NCBI GenBank assembly: GCA_023374025.1
Contig: SIJG01000001.1
Location: 2,975,787 to 3,039,786, forward strand
Direction: 5' to 3'
Origin: Heterodera schachtii
Taxonomy: Eukaryota; Nematoda; Chromadorea; Rhabditida; Heteroderidae
Length of the DNA stretch: 64,000 nt
Position 1 is the stretch's first letter, and each line of letters starts with the position of its first letter. The position numbers were made by a program, and so were the translations under genes. This document shows positions 1 to 12,700 of the stretch, in pieces. The notes under the pieces were generated by a model, which was not told the DNA's origin, did not search any database, and saw nothing but the letters and a program-made list of their open reading frames with translations.

Positions 1-1205
1 GGAACTGGCAGTGAATGCCTAAAAAGTTAATCCTTTTCAATGCTTAATCCGTTCTCGATTGGTCAATTAACAAAACAAAGTCATTGTCCGTCTCTCCCCC
101 ATTTTAAAACAATTTGCATACTGTCAAGAAGCATCACCCTCTTTTCACCTTCTCACAGTGAGGGCATTGGTAAGGCCGTTCTCCGGAATGGGTTCGCAGA
201 TGCTTAATCGGCAAAAGGTGCAATTACTTTTTGGTTTAGGATGGCTTTTCCATCCCGGGCTTAAGGAGATGGTTAAATGACCATTGCAGGTCAAACGATG
301 ACCATGGTTAAATAATAAGAAAATAACCAGAAAGTGCCGTTTTCGCCACCAACTTCAGTCAAGTGACCATGACGAACTCTCTTCTTATTGACCCAAGTTA
401 ACCTTCAGAGTTTTTGGGGTGAATTTAAAGAAATTTATTATAAAATTAATTTACAGTTAAATTCTTTTTTAAATTACTCAAAAAGGTTAAATAACCACCA
501 ACTTCGTGCTTATTTAACCATAACCATTCTTTTCCATTGCTTTTCCTCGGCTTTCGTTTCTTTTGCTTTTTTTGCCCTTTTCTCACTTTGTTTAGACTCG
601 ACGATTGTGAGAATGCCTTCGAACACATTGAACATTCGTGCGGTCGGTAGCGTTCGTGCACGTGCAAAATGTGAATGCGCAGGCGGTCGCGTTTTTCGAA
701 GGAACTGAGCGACCGATGGAATGGCATATAATCACCTAATTACCCCCCACCCCTCATTAGGGGACTAATTGAGTTCTAATGATTACCGTGAGCACAGAGA
801 GCAGGGGAAGCGCCTAACAATTGTTGAGGATAAATTTGTTGACAATTAATTTGCGACTTTCGACCGTACAAAACCCCACCGATTTCCGTTGTCGACACAG
901 CGAGTGAATTTCAAATGTTTGTCCCTTAAATGGGTCATTAGCATTTAACTAATGAGTAATTAGGGTAATTGGGAAGGGGAAACCAATGCAAAATAAGAAG
1001 GCAAATAATGAATTTTTGTTTGCTCTGCCCACCTGTAATATTCGTAACTGAACACTTTGCCGCACCGGAAGCAGCTGTACCCTTCCGCGCGTTCGCCGTT
1101 CGCTTCCGTCGCGCGGATTTGTGCCTTTTCTTCGTTTGTCAGTCCAAAGGATACTGTAGAGTTGGGAAATGCGAAATTGGATACTGTGGCGCGGACAGAG
1201 AACAT
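1..1205 (-). CDS. PRDM10-like C2H2 zinc-finger protein (3' part, incomplete at both ends)
   Basis: Five exons can be joined in phase on the minus strand: about 1184..1033, 924..880, 813..787, 704..587, 202..149 and the first bases of a sixth, 18..1. The joined product reads a finger starting YSCFRCGKVFSYEYYR, then DKHLKFTRC, RRFPCSLCSRSFEKRDRLR with HILHVHE, then ECSMCSKAFSQSSSLNK, HLRTHSGERPYQCPHCEK and AFTASS. Order and spacing match the C-terminal finger array of PRDM10 (family knowledge), a DNA-binding transcriptional regulator. The 27-nt exon 813..787 supplies both cysteines of one finger. In the first finger the usual second histidine region reads HLKFTRC, so it may bind zinc as a CCHC type. 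The gene continues beyond base 1. The 5' end, including any SET/PR domain, was not found; the Arg/Lys-rich frames at 1391-1620 might hold an upstream exon but I cannot phase them. Confidence 0.75.
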
Positions 1206-3080
1206 AATCCCTCCGCCGCTCTCCTCCCTTGCCTTTCTGTTGTCCTCCCCTTTTCTTTCTGTCTTCTCTGCTTCTCTGCCGCTCTCCTCTCAGTTTCGTA
1301 CTCTTTCCCTCCCTTTTTCCTTTCTCTGACCCATCGGACTTGGGCAGAATCTTCTCAAATTTAATTTATAATAACATTAATTATATAAACTCAATAATTC
1401 ACTTCATCAGATACAATTTGAACAGTTTCTTCCTTTTCTTTGTTCGCCTTTCTCTGCTGCCCCTTGGGAAGCGCACTTTGTGCCGAAGACGAACACGGCG
1501 CACCGTTCGCTGCGATTGGTTGGAGGCATTTGCAATGCCTTTGCCAGTGACTTACAGTAACCCGTTCCCCCCGGGGATTTCTGCAGTTTGTGCCGCTCTT
1601 TTCCCTCACTGAGCAGCGATTCGATGCTCGTAAAACTGTTGGAATGTGCCGGTGAAGAGAAAGGAAATGAATTGGCGGATGAAGTGAAGAAATAGCGGAT
1701 GAGAGAGTTGAGTAGAGAAGGAGGGGGCGAGAGAAAAAGAGCGGGCGGAGGGAAAGGAAGGAGAAAAGAGAAGAGAGGACGAAACAGATGAAAAGACAAC
1801 GGATGGATGAGAGAGTGAGGGGGGAGGGAGGGTGGCGAGGGAAAAGCCGACGGCGCCTCTTTAGCGGAAAGACCGGCGCAATTTGGGAGAGCATTGGCCA
1901 TTTGAAAGCGATGATAAAGGCTAAAATTAAAGGAATGGGAAGACGGATCAGCAGTCAGCGAATGTGTGAATGATCATAGGGAGGGGGGGGGGGGGGGGAA
2001 ATGCAACGACGACGACGACGACACCCCCCCCCCCCCCCCCTTTGAGAGGGACCGACCGCACCGCCAAAAAAGTAAGTCACAGGAGGACCCTCTCGGCGGT
2101 GTTGCGGCGGGCCACTCGGGAGAGGCGGACATCATCAAATCATCATCATCATCATGACGAGTGCTGCTGCTCAATGTGTGTGACTCTCTCCCCCAATTTG
2201 TAATTTGTGTGCCCTTCGCCCCCCCTCAAGTGGGGCGGTTGAGTTGCTACTGTAACAAGTGGGCAAGCAGCAACACCACTTCACACTCGGCCAAAATAAA
2301 TAACTGTCATGGGACGATGGACGGACGGACCATTCACTCCCCCCCCCCCCCCCCCCCTCTTTTGCACTGCATGTCTTTACCCCTTTTTTATGTTAGCCAA
2401 TGTCAGTGGGGGGGGGGGGGGCGACAGCGGAAAATTTGGCCATTTTTTTGGATTGTGCCAAATCGTCTTTTTTTGCCAATGGTCATTTGCACTTCTCGAG
2501 AAATGCCGTTTCTCCGTCAGAAGGACACATAAAAGCGTTTTGCCAAAACAATGCCAAAGGATGGCCCAATCCCAGGGGCAGTAATTCCCCCCCCCCCCTC
2601 CAAGCTCTTCCTAATTCCAATTATTAGGCTCCGTCCGTAGTGCCCCGCGGCGTAATTTTTGCTTCCCAATTCCCCCGATAGAGGCACTCCTTCGAAATAA
2701 TACTCATTCGCCCCAACCTTTTGTGACCCTTTCTTATATAATTCATTTATCCACGGAGGCACACAGAGCACACACATAAATGAATTTATAATGGACGGAT
2801 TACCAACGACAACAATATTCACCAATTTAGCGTATTTTACAGACTCTCAAAGTGAGTAGTCCACTTGAAGCATTCCTCCGAATTATACATTCTTAGGTTT
2901 ATCATTTGAATTGTTTAAATTACTGTCATACAATAAATGTATTAAACGTACAGTTATATACACCGAATCACGGAATAGGAAATGTCAGAATTAGCAGGGA
3001 AAACAAATAAAATAAACTATGAACTATTCCCTAAAACAATTAAAAGTGTGAAGGTATGAATGAGCGGCAAAATCAGTGCT
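1206..3080. other. Gap between PRDM10-like gene and spen 3' end; low-complexity DNA
   Basis: No convincing exon. It holds a long C/T-rich then G/A-rich stretch (1200-1830), runs of G and C (about 1981-2040, 2341-2357, 2407-2421, 2587-2599), a GAC/ATC trinucleotide run near 2010-2160 and AT-rich sequence from 2850. Open frames here are low-complexity and switch frame without splice logic. The last few hundred bases probably include the spen 3' UTR. Confidence 0.5.
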
Positions 3081-3743
3081 CTATTTGTTGGTTAGTATCA
3101 CAAAGAGGTATCCCGCGTTGAGACTCTCCACCGTCCTCAAAAGGTCCGGCGCATTTCGCGACAGGAGCATCCGACTGAAATCACTGGGCGGGAAAATGTG
3201 TGCCACCATTGCGCTTGGCTGTTGAGTCTATTATTGATGGGTCGTTTTTCCAGTCAAATGATAAATGCAACAATTGAACTCACGGGGCCCGAGCTGACAA
3301 TGCCGGCGGCACTCTTCGAACTGAAGTACTCGATGAACGAGATGTTCATTTTCTGTGTTTGTATGACCACGTCCTCTCTGTCCCGGCCGCAAGGAAGACA
3401 AATCAGCGCCAATTGGTTGTCCTCCCTCTCCATTTTTCGGATTAAATCTAACAGTAGGGGACAATTAGGTTTTTTGAAACCGATCCCATTTTGATAGCTA
3501 TTCTCACTTTCCAAATGCGTGTGCTCCAATCGCATCCGTTGGTTAATGCGCAGGAGGGGAATTCCGTTTTCGTTGACCGAGGAAAGTTCGGCGTTCATTT
3601 GTTGGACTAGCGATTCATTGCCACAGACCTGTGAACTTTGAAGATTCAAAAGGCCATTCCACCCAACTAAACACCTTATGCATTTGGACGAGTGTGTCCG
3701 CGTTTTTCATTGCCAATTGTCCTTGCCACAGCACTGGGTATTT
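3081..3743 (-). other. SPOC domain exons of spen
   Basis: Four exons whose phases agree. The first junction keeps VQMHK then VCGNESL across a 46-nt intron; the second joins HTHLE to NLIRKMERE; the third joins SSGP to PSAMVAHIFPP. Reading through the introns instead gives out-of-frame or non-homologous sequence, which shows how misleading unspliced frames are here. The stop codon follows directly after FVILTNK, so SPOC is at the extreme C terminus, as in SHARP and Spen. Confidence 0.9.
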
Positions 3744-6700
3744 CTGTTAAATTTTGACATTTAATGCAATTCTTTTGCTTCCCTCGCCCAATAATTCCTC
3801 TCACATTTGCGCTGCTTTGCTTCTTCACCATTTTCTGCTGCGCTAACTGTTGCACTTGTTCTTGGTGTTGTTGCGGTTCAGCAGTGGGTAAAATGTGTTG
3901 CGGCGGCGGCGGCTGAAGCGGCACATTTGTGTGGACAAAATGCGGCTGTTGTTGGGCCAATTGATGTTGCTGAATTTGGGGCTGTTGCTGCATCTGTTGT
4001 TGATGAACCGGATGTTGCAGAATTTGTTGTTGCATTTGCTGCGGAATTTGCTGTTGGTGCTGTTTCTCTGCAGCTTGCCCCAACATTGCGTGTTGTTGCA
4101 CTGCTTGATGGGGTTGCCGGTGTTGATGGTCCGTGTGCATTTGTTTATTTAACGCAGACGCCCCAGAAATTTGTTGTGTTTGCTGCCGTTGCTAAACAAA
4201 AAACAAATGTAATAGAACCGAAAATAGACTGTTTGGTTTTCCGGCACCCTCTCATTGTCAGACAAATGCCTGGGGTTGTCCCCGTGCCAAAATTGGTCCG
4301 TTCCACCTGTTGCTGATGTGAAATGTTTGTGCCCGCGGCATTTCTCTGTGGGACATTCACCAGTATTTGCTGGTGCATTTGTGGCTGATTCAGTGGAAAG
4401 GTCCGAGGGGACGAAGAAGTGTTGGACATTTTAGGTTGAAACAGTTCATCAAATGACGTTGGAGCAGCCATTGCGCTCGTCCCGACACTTTCTGCTCCTC
4501 TGCCCGAAGAAGGCGCAAACGACGAAGCCTGCGGTGCCAGGAGACCATGACGGAGAAACTCCTCGAGTGCCCCTCCCTGGGCCAACGAAGAAGGAGGCGT
4601 AACAATGGAGTGCCCTTAAAAGACATGAAAAATCAGCAAATACCTAAATGTGTCTTACATTTTGACAGTGTCGCCGGAGGAAATTGGGTTGACGCGGAGG
4701 CAGCGGCAATCATTGCAGCCGAAATTGACGGCATTTGTTGAGCCTTGACAGGATATTTCTATTATTTACATGGAAAATAATTCAAATGCACCTGATGGAG
4801 CACTTGTTGGTCTCTCAGATGTTGGTATAATGTGACCAAAGACTGGTGGTCCATCAGCCCTGTGGTGCTCATCGCGGACAGTGTGTCTGGTTGCAGTTGC
4901 TGTTGTTGGTAATGTTGTTGTCGTTGTTGCTCTTGCTGTTGCGGGTACTGTCCCGATATATTGGGTTCCTGTTTTTGCTGTTGTGCCAACGTTGTAGGCA
5001 CTTGCTGTGGCTGTGCCTTTCGTTGTCGCGCTGAAACATTCTGCTGCTTTGCTTGTTGCACCTGTTGAGGGAACTGGTTTTGAACAGAAGAAGTGGTAAC
5101 AGCAACTGATGGCACTTGTTGCTGTTGTTTTGGCACAATTGGTGGCGACTGAACAATGTGTTGCATTTGAAATTGTTGACGTTGTTGTATCTGTGGTTGT
5201 TCAAGACGAGCATGTTGTTGCTGTTGATGCTGGTGTTGTTGAACTTGCTGAAGCTGCTGCGTTTGCGCATCAAACAACCTACGATCGACGAGCCCTTGCT
5301 GTTGGTGATGTACAATCGGACTCCGTTGCACAGGTTGTCCTATCGCCGCGTTTTGCTGGATGGGTTGTGCCATTGCTAAAGCAGTTTGATGGTGTTGTTG
5401 TTGTTGCAATTTCATGTCGGACATTTTTCGCTGTTGCGCTATCATTGCAGAAGCCATTGTCTGCGGTTGTTGTTGTAGTTGTTGCTGCTCTGAAGATGTT
5501 CCTGCGGAAATTGAAGAAGAAGCAACTTGAGGCTGTTTGACAATAAGTTCCGATTGCTTTTGTTGAGGCAAAGACGGATAAAGAGAATGTTGCTGTTGCA
5601 AATGGTGCGCAAGTTGGTGTTGCTGTGGAAATTCCTGTTGTTGTAGTTGTGGAAACTGCTGTTGCTGTTCATGGGGCTGCTGTTGGAAGTGTTGTTGCTG
5701 TTGCAACTGTCCATGCCCAAAATGCTGGAAAATCTGTTGTTGTTGCTGCTGTTGGTGGTGAACAGATGTAACTGTCGTCGGAACAAGTGCAGGATGGTAT
5801 GATGTTGTCGCAGTTGTCACCGGGGAGTTGCTCACAGATGCCCCACTGGTTGCACTCATTGTCAGCAACACATCCTCCGCTGGTGATGGCAACGGGAAAT
5901 GCTGTTGCTGCAAAGAATGCACGGTTTGTTGATGTTGCGGCTGTTGTTGGATATATTGCGCCCTGAACAGAGAGAGAGGAATAATTCTCGTTTCACAATC
6001 AGACTGTCTCTTACTGAATGATAATGGGTGCGTTCACAGGAACTGTCTGAACAACTGCTTCTCGCTGCGGTTGCTGCTGGTTTTGGGCTTGGCCACTCAT
6101 TGCCATGTTCGTTGGATAATAATAGTCGCACTCGACAACAACGCCTTCCCGTTGCTGTGGAAAAGTACCGTTCGTGGTCGTCGTTATTTGGTGTGCGTTT
6201 TGTTGTTGGTTGGCCCGTTGGAATAAGTCAATTGTGAGTTGCTGTTGTGCCAAATTGGGAGAGGCAACTTGCTGCATAATTAGTGCTGTCGATTCTTGGT
6301 TTTGGTTCTGCAGCAGTGCCGAATTTGTGGCCACCGCGTCGACTGTCTCGTCCATTCGTTTCACTGTCTCTTCCGTTCTCCGTCTCTCTTCCGCCAGCCG
6401 TTCCAACGCGTCTTGTTCACGTTTCTGTTGTCGCAAATGCTCAGCATCGACCTCCACAAAACCATTGCCCACGCCAGCCATGTGACTGTCCACAGACTGA
6501 ACAAAGACAATGAGGGAAATGCTGAATGATGGGGTATTGTTACCTCATTCGATGCGCGTCTTTCGACAGTTTCGAATTTAAAGCCGACACTTTTGTCCAC
6601 TGGTGGCTCTTCATTGGCTGTTTTGTCCTCTTCTCGTGAAACTGACTCCTCCTCCACCTGTTCACGTTTTATTTGTTTTTCTACGGCACATTCTTCTACC

Positions 6701-9700
6701 TTTTCTTCCATATTTTTCTCCTTTTCCTCCTCCACCATTTCCGTTACTTTTTCCAATTTCACCTCTTTTTCGGAAGGTCTTTCCAAAACCTTCCAACCAA
6801 TATCGTGCTCGATGGCATCGATTTGCGGCTGATTGGTGTCCTTAAGAATGGGGTTTTTGTTTATTGTTTTGAATAATCAAAGCCACAAATGGTGTCACCT
6901 GTGGCTGCCTTAGGTCAGCTTTCGTTTGGAGTCCCAAAGAGGCAACCGCCGCCTCCTCTTCGTTGCGCTCCTCCATCCTGCGCAACAGTTCGGCTTCCAT
7001 CTCCTCCTCGTCGTCCTCTTCGATAGGCACTTCGTTCGCCTCCCTCTCTTCCCTCTTTTTCTTTTCCTCCTCCTCTTCCTTCCTCTGCTTCTCCTCTTCC
7101 TGTTCCCTTCGCTTCTTTTGTTCCTCAAGTTCTTCCTTTCTCCTTTTTTCTTTCTCCTCCTCTTCCCTCTTCTTTTGTTCCTCCTCCTCTTCCCTCTTCT
7201 TTTGCTGTTCCCTTCGCTTCTTTTGCTCCTCATGTTCTTCCTTTCTCCTTTTTTCTTTCTCCTCCTCTTCCCTGTTCTTTTCCTCTTCCCTGCGCAGTTC
7301 TTCCTTTCTCCTTTTTTGTTCCTCCTCCTCTTCCCTCTTCTTTTCCTGTTCCCTTCGCTTCGTTTGTTCCTCATGTTCTTCCTTTTTCCTTTTTTCTTTC
7401 TCCTCCTCTTCCCTCTTCTTTTGTTCCTCCTCCTCTTCCCTCTTCTTCTCCTGTTCCCTTCGCTTCTTTTGTTCCTCATGTTCTTCCTTTTTCCTTTTTT
7501 CTTTCTCTTCTTCTTCCCTCTTCTTTTCTTGTTCCCTCAGCTTCTTCTCTTCCTTTTCTCTCTTTTTCCTCTCCCTTTCTTCCTCTATTTCCTTCTGTTT
7601 TCGCTTCGTTTCCTCTCCCTCTTCCACTTTCCCACTGTCGATAATTTCAAATTCGTTGTCCGCCATTTGTTTCGCTGCCACGATGTTCAGCAACTCGTCC
7701 GTTTCGGTTTTCCCTTTCATCCCTTCTTTTTCTGCTTCTTCCTCTTCTCTTTGCTCTTCTTGCTCCTTTTGTTCCGTTTCTTCGTTGTCCATTTTATCGC
7801 TTATATTTTGCTGTTGTTTAACTTTTTCATTGTCTTCAGCACTTTTCGGAGTGTTCGAAACACCAACCAAACATTGGGAAGCTGTTTCAGAAGCGGATTT
7901 CGCCTGCAATTGAAAGCATTTAAAATTTTGCATTTGGTGTCCGTTATGCTTTTGCTTACCAATTCGACTTCTTCCTCCTGCTTCTCCTTCGGCATTTCCC
8001 TTTCCTTTTTGTCTTTCTCTTTGCTATGATTACTTTGTTCTTCGCTTGGTTTCGTCTCCTTCTTGGCTTTTTTCGCTGTTTGGTCTTAATTTAGAAGTGA
8101 CTTTTAACTTCCATCTAATCACCACACCAAATTGACCTTTTCCGTCAGTTCCACTCGCCCTTTTCAGTGCCGTTCTTTTGTCCAATTTTTTCTCCTCTTT
8201 GTTCCTCGCAATTTTTCTCTTTGCCAATTCCTTCATAAATGTCGAATTTTTCGCCGTTGTTTTCGCAACTGTCACTTTCATAGTCCCAACTGTTGTTTTC
8301 GACGGCTTTTGCTGCTTCATCTTCTTGTCCAATTCTGCCTTTTTCTCAACCGCTCTCTCCACTGTGTCAATGGTTCCGCTTTTGTTGCTTGTCATTTGCT
8401 TTTGTTGGTGGTGTGCCGTTTTGAGTGCCGTTGCGTCTGATTTGCTTCTGTCCCTCACCGATGTCGCCGTTGTCGTTGTTGCTGGCGGCGAAGTCACCGT
8501 TTCTTTTTCGGCATTTGGTTTGCTCTAAATTCAAACGTACATACCAAAATATAATTAATGCCCTTTTCCCAGTTGAAAAAGCCAACCTTTACTTCTTTAA
8601 AGCGTTTCTGTTCGACCGAAGAGACCGACGACACCGAAGAGACGCGAGTCCGTTTCCCTTGCTCATTGGTCATGAGAAGGGATTTGTTTTGAGCCTTTTC
8701 CTTTTCGGTCCGAATTTTGATGGCTTCTTCGTGTTTATTTCCAACTTTTATTTTTGGTACAACAATTCCCTTTTTAATTGTCTCATTGACGACGCCTTTG
8801 TGTTTGGTTATGGACGAAGAAAGCTCGACTTTGTTCTGACGAAGAGGAGGAGGAGGAATAGCGCGTTCACCGGACGATTCTTCGGATGAGTCAGCCCCGA
8901 AGACATCTTCCATCGAAAGATGCTTCACCTTTTTCTAAATTCAGTTAAAAAAATATAGTATAAAATAGTTTGAAAAAATGGGTTCGACCTGTGATGGTAA
9001 TTTTTTCGACATCCCGGCACTCCCTTTTGGTCGCTCTTTCTTTGGCTCACTGTCAGTGTCACTTTCGGATGACGACGAACTGTCCGATGATGAATCACTT
9101 TTTTCAGAGTGAGAATCTGACGAACGGGTTTGGCACCCCTCAGTCGCTATTGAAATGACCTTCGCCAGTTTCTTAATTAAACATATTTTATTTATCTCAA
9201 GCGATAGACGCACTTCGTTAAATTGTTTGGCTTCGTCCGCCGATGATTCGGAACTTTTTCGGTATCGCGACAACACATTTTTAAGCTAAAGTACATTTTG
9301 ATTAATGGGTTTCTCATTGTTAGTGTTGGTCACTTTTTTGATTGCCCTGTCTCCCGCGTCCAATTCGCCGTCCTCGGCTTCGCTCTCCGATTCGGACGCA
9401 TTGACTGATTCCTCCTCAACAGAAGAAGGCGAGGAGTTCGCCCCCTCCTCTTTTGTTGGTCGCTCGTCCATGAATGGCTTTCGGGGCGCTATTTCGGGCC
9501 GTCTGATGGTCAAAATAGCAGTTGTCTTTTCTAATTTCTCGTCGGCACTGCTTTTCGTGCTCATATCGCCCGAAGTGTCCAAGTGTGTCTTCGGTTTTTC
9601 TGCCCTCGTTATTGCGTCGTCGTTTTCCTCCGCGTTTTGCTCTCCATTCTCTTCATCGGAGGTGTCACTTTCGTCCTCTTCTGCCGACTTTGGTTTTGGA

Positions 9701-12700
9701 GACCTCTCCGCCATTTTTAGTTGGGTTGATGTTGTTGCTTGGGCGTATTCATTTCCTTCCGAATCGGTTGAGGTCGAACTCAGCCGAACACGGGAGAATT
9801 CTTTTCTCTAAAACACCAATATTTGTAATTGTCTCTTAAATAGGTAAATTGACAGTCATTTTGTGTAATTACCTTTTTCGCATGCTTCGTCTTCAAAACT
9901 TCTAATGCCGTCTTTTTCTTCTGCTCATCGTCAGGGCGTTGCGAAGAACGCCGTTTCACCCGGTCGTACATCGAAAGGCCAAAGCCAATACCCGATTTGA
10001 TCATCTTCATCAACCGCTTCTGCTCCTCAATGTCAATTCCGTTGAACATATCCGACTCCTCCAAACTCTCATCCGAACTGCTCGACGACGTCGACTGCTC
10101 AGTTGACCTTTTCTTCCGTTTTTGTTTTTTGTGCTGTTTTTCGGCTTCACTCGCTGACTCCGTTTCGACATGTTTTAATTTTGCCTAAGGGTTAATTAAT
10201 AAATAGATGCACCAACAATTTCTAATTCCATTGAATAACTACCAGTTTAAGCTGTTTTTTGTGTTCATCTGAATGGCCTCCGCTTGTGCCACCAAATGCA
10301 ACGAAAGAGTCCGTTTTTCTCTCTTCCTTCTGCAGCTGTTTCTGTTGGGGTCTCACCGTCGTCGTCATCTTTTTGAGGTTTAGGTGCACATTTGCCTTGG
10401 CCACGCCCAATTCTTTTCGCTGATCTTTTGCCGAAGTCGTAGGCAAATGCCCAACACTGTCCGATCGGTGCTCTCGCCGTTCCTTCAGTTCCTTATCCTT
10501 TTTAAGTGAACTCAATGAAGTGGCAACCGATGTTGTTGTCCATGGGTCACCTCCAACTGCCAAAGAAACGGCAGAGAGCTTCCGATCCAATTTTATTTCT
10601 TTTAACTAAAACCAGAAAATGAAAACTGAATTTAACGACATTTACTAGTAATAACCTTTGGGATCCCAGCTGTGTTTCGGGCATGTGTCTGATTCGGCTG
10701 AGAATCCGCCAATTGTTTTGGTTTCCGCAAAAAGGCACTGGAAGAATCGGCCGATTGTTTTGGCAATGGAGAAGCACACAACGAATTCGCAGAGGAAGCA
10801 AATTGTTCTTTCTCATGCGCTAATCTCATTGGTTTTGCGGACGAAGTCTGTGATTAAAAACTGGTTTTTGAGCCGAGAATCCCTGGTGAGTAACCTACCG
10901 TAGGGTGATGATCACACGACAAAGAAAAACTCCTGGTGGGCATGTCCGGCTCGGACAGAAAGGAACATCTGAATGGGTGGCACAAAAATATCTTTGGATG
11001 CACTTTCACAAATGGATGGTCCCAGGGGGGAGGTACGCGGGGTTCGTACCCCCCCCAAGGCCCCTCCGCGCCCGAAATTTTTAAGGAAACACCCAAATTT
11101 TCCAAAAAATTTCGCTAAATTTTCAAAAAACCAACAATTTTTGATGAAAATCTGCTAAAGATGGCTCAAAAGCGCAACATTTGTCAGCGGTGCCGGTAGG
11201 CGCCGCCGGGGAAAATTTTTGAAATTTTGGATGTGATTTGCTAGCAGATTTTGTCTAAAAAAAAGACCAAATTTTGAGATTTTAAGCCAATTTTTTAAGA
11301 AAAATTGGGATTTTTGGGGTTCGGTGGCGCCGATCGGCGCCACCGGGAAAATTTTTTTAACTTTTTAATGAATTTGTTAAGAAAATTTCCAAAATTTGCG
11401 ACCCTCCCCCTCGCTGCGAAACTCCTCCCCCACCTCTTTTACACCCCCCCCCCCCCTTCGCTGCGAACCCCCCCCCCCCTCGCTGGCCCCCTTTGCGAGC
11501 GGGTCGACCCCCCCCCCCCCCCCCTAAAAAATGTATGGCCCCCAAGCCTAAATCCTGGGACCGTCCTTGCTTTCACCCACCTTCGGTCGTGGATTTCTCC
11601 CACCTCCGTTTCATCGTTTCTTTTGTTTTTTTCAGTTTCATCCGTAAATGCAACAAATTCCTGTCCGTTTGATGTTTGAAAACCGTCGCCGGTTGTTTTC
11701 GGCTGTAATTGCCTTCCCACGCTATCCGCCGAAGTGTTCATTTGAGCAGTTATCGTCGACCGTTGTGCAATTGAATGCTCCAACAGTTCCAATGGGGTGC
11801 CGTTGGTCAGTTCCGTTCTGATGCGTGACACTTCAAGCTCAATCTGGGCGAAGTTGGACGAAGCATTTGGCTGAATCTAATCCAAATGAGCAGTCCTCTC
11901 TTATCAATTATTTATTTGAAGATGAGCACCTGTTCGACCTGCACTGTACTCCTAAACTCCGTGATTCCATTCTCTACGCATTTAATGCGTTCCGTTATTG
12001 AAGCCATCAAATTCAGTGTGTTTGCTGCTGTTGGCTTCTTCTCCACTTGGGCATCACCGTCGTTTGATTCTTCTGTTTTTATTTTTAAGTTGGGTTCCAT
12101 TTCGGCATTTTCGGGTTCATGCTTTATCCAATCAGTTGCCGTAGGAGGGACAGTTTTCACTGAAGAGTGTAAAATTCAATCAATAAATGAAAGTCCAGCT
12201 AACATTTGCCACTTTTGGGCAACTCTTCTGTCAAATTTGCTCCTTCCCCGCTTATAGATGAACTTGACGGCCGATCATTGCTACTGCAGGCTGTCGTTCT
12301 CACTTTCTGGACAAAGCGTGGCAAATCCAAGCACATTATTGACTCCGTAACAGCGCTTGGTCGTTGCTGTTTTGGACGCATTTGTCGCGGATCGGTGGGT
12401 GGTGATGACGTCGATTGGACATCCAATGGGATGCAGACGACCGTCCGTTGGGATGGCCTTGGCACTTGGACCTTTCCAACCGTTTGCGGTGGCTGCACAG
12501 GCAAAGATGGAGCAGCGGCAGTTGCTAAATTTGGTCAGAGCATTTCCCCACCGTAGTCAAATTCCCATGGATTGATCAGTACTCTTTTTCGGTGCCGTTT
12601 CGTCCTTTTCCGACGCCGTTTGGTCTTTCTGTTTCGACTGTTCATCCCCCTTTGTGTCTTTGCTTTTCTCTGTGTTCTCTTCCTTTGTTTCATTTTGCAT

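Noticed and set aside
1391..1901. Minus-strand frames of 164-167 residues upstream of the zinc-finger exons
   Set aside because: Mostly Ser/Pro/Leu/Phe low complexity from a pyrimidine tract, with two frames equally open. Only the part at 1391-1620 might be exon, and no phase or motif supports it.
3807..5540. Plus-strand Val/Leu/Ala-rich frames
   Set aside because: Shadows of the CAA/CAG-rich coding strand of spen.
6926..8029. Long plus-strand frames of Phe/Leu/Ser (367 and 316 residues) that look like membrane proteins
   Set aside because: They are complements of the Lys/Glu repeat in spen; the minus frame continues into recognised spen exons and the plus frames have no family signature.
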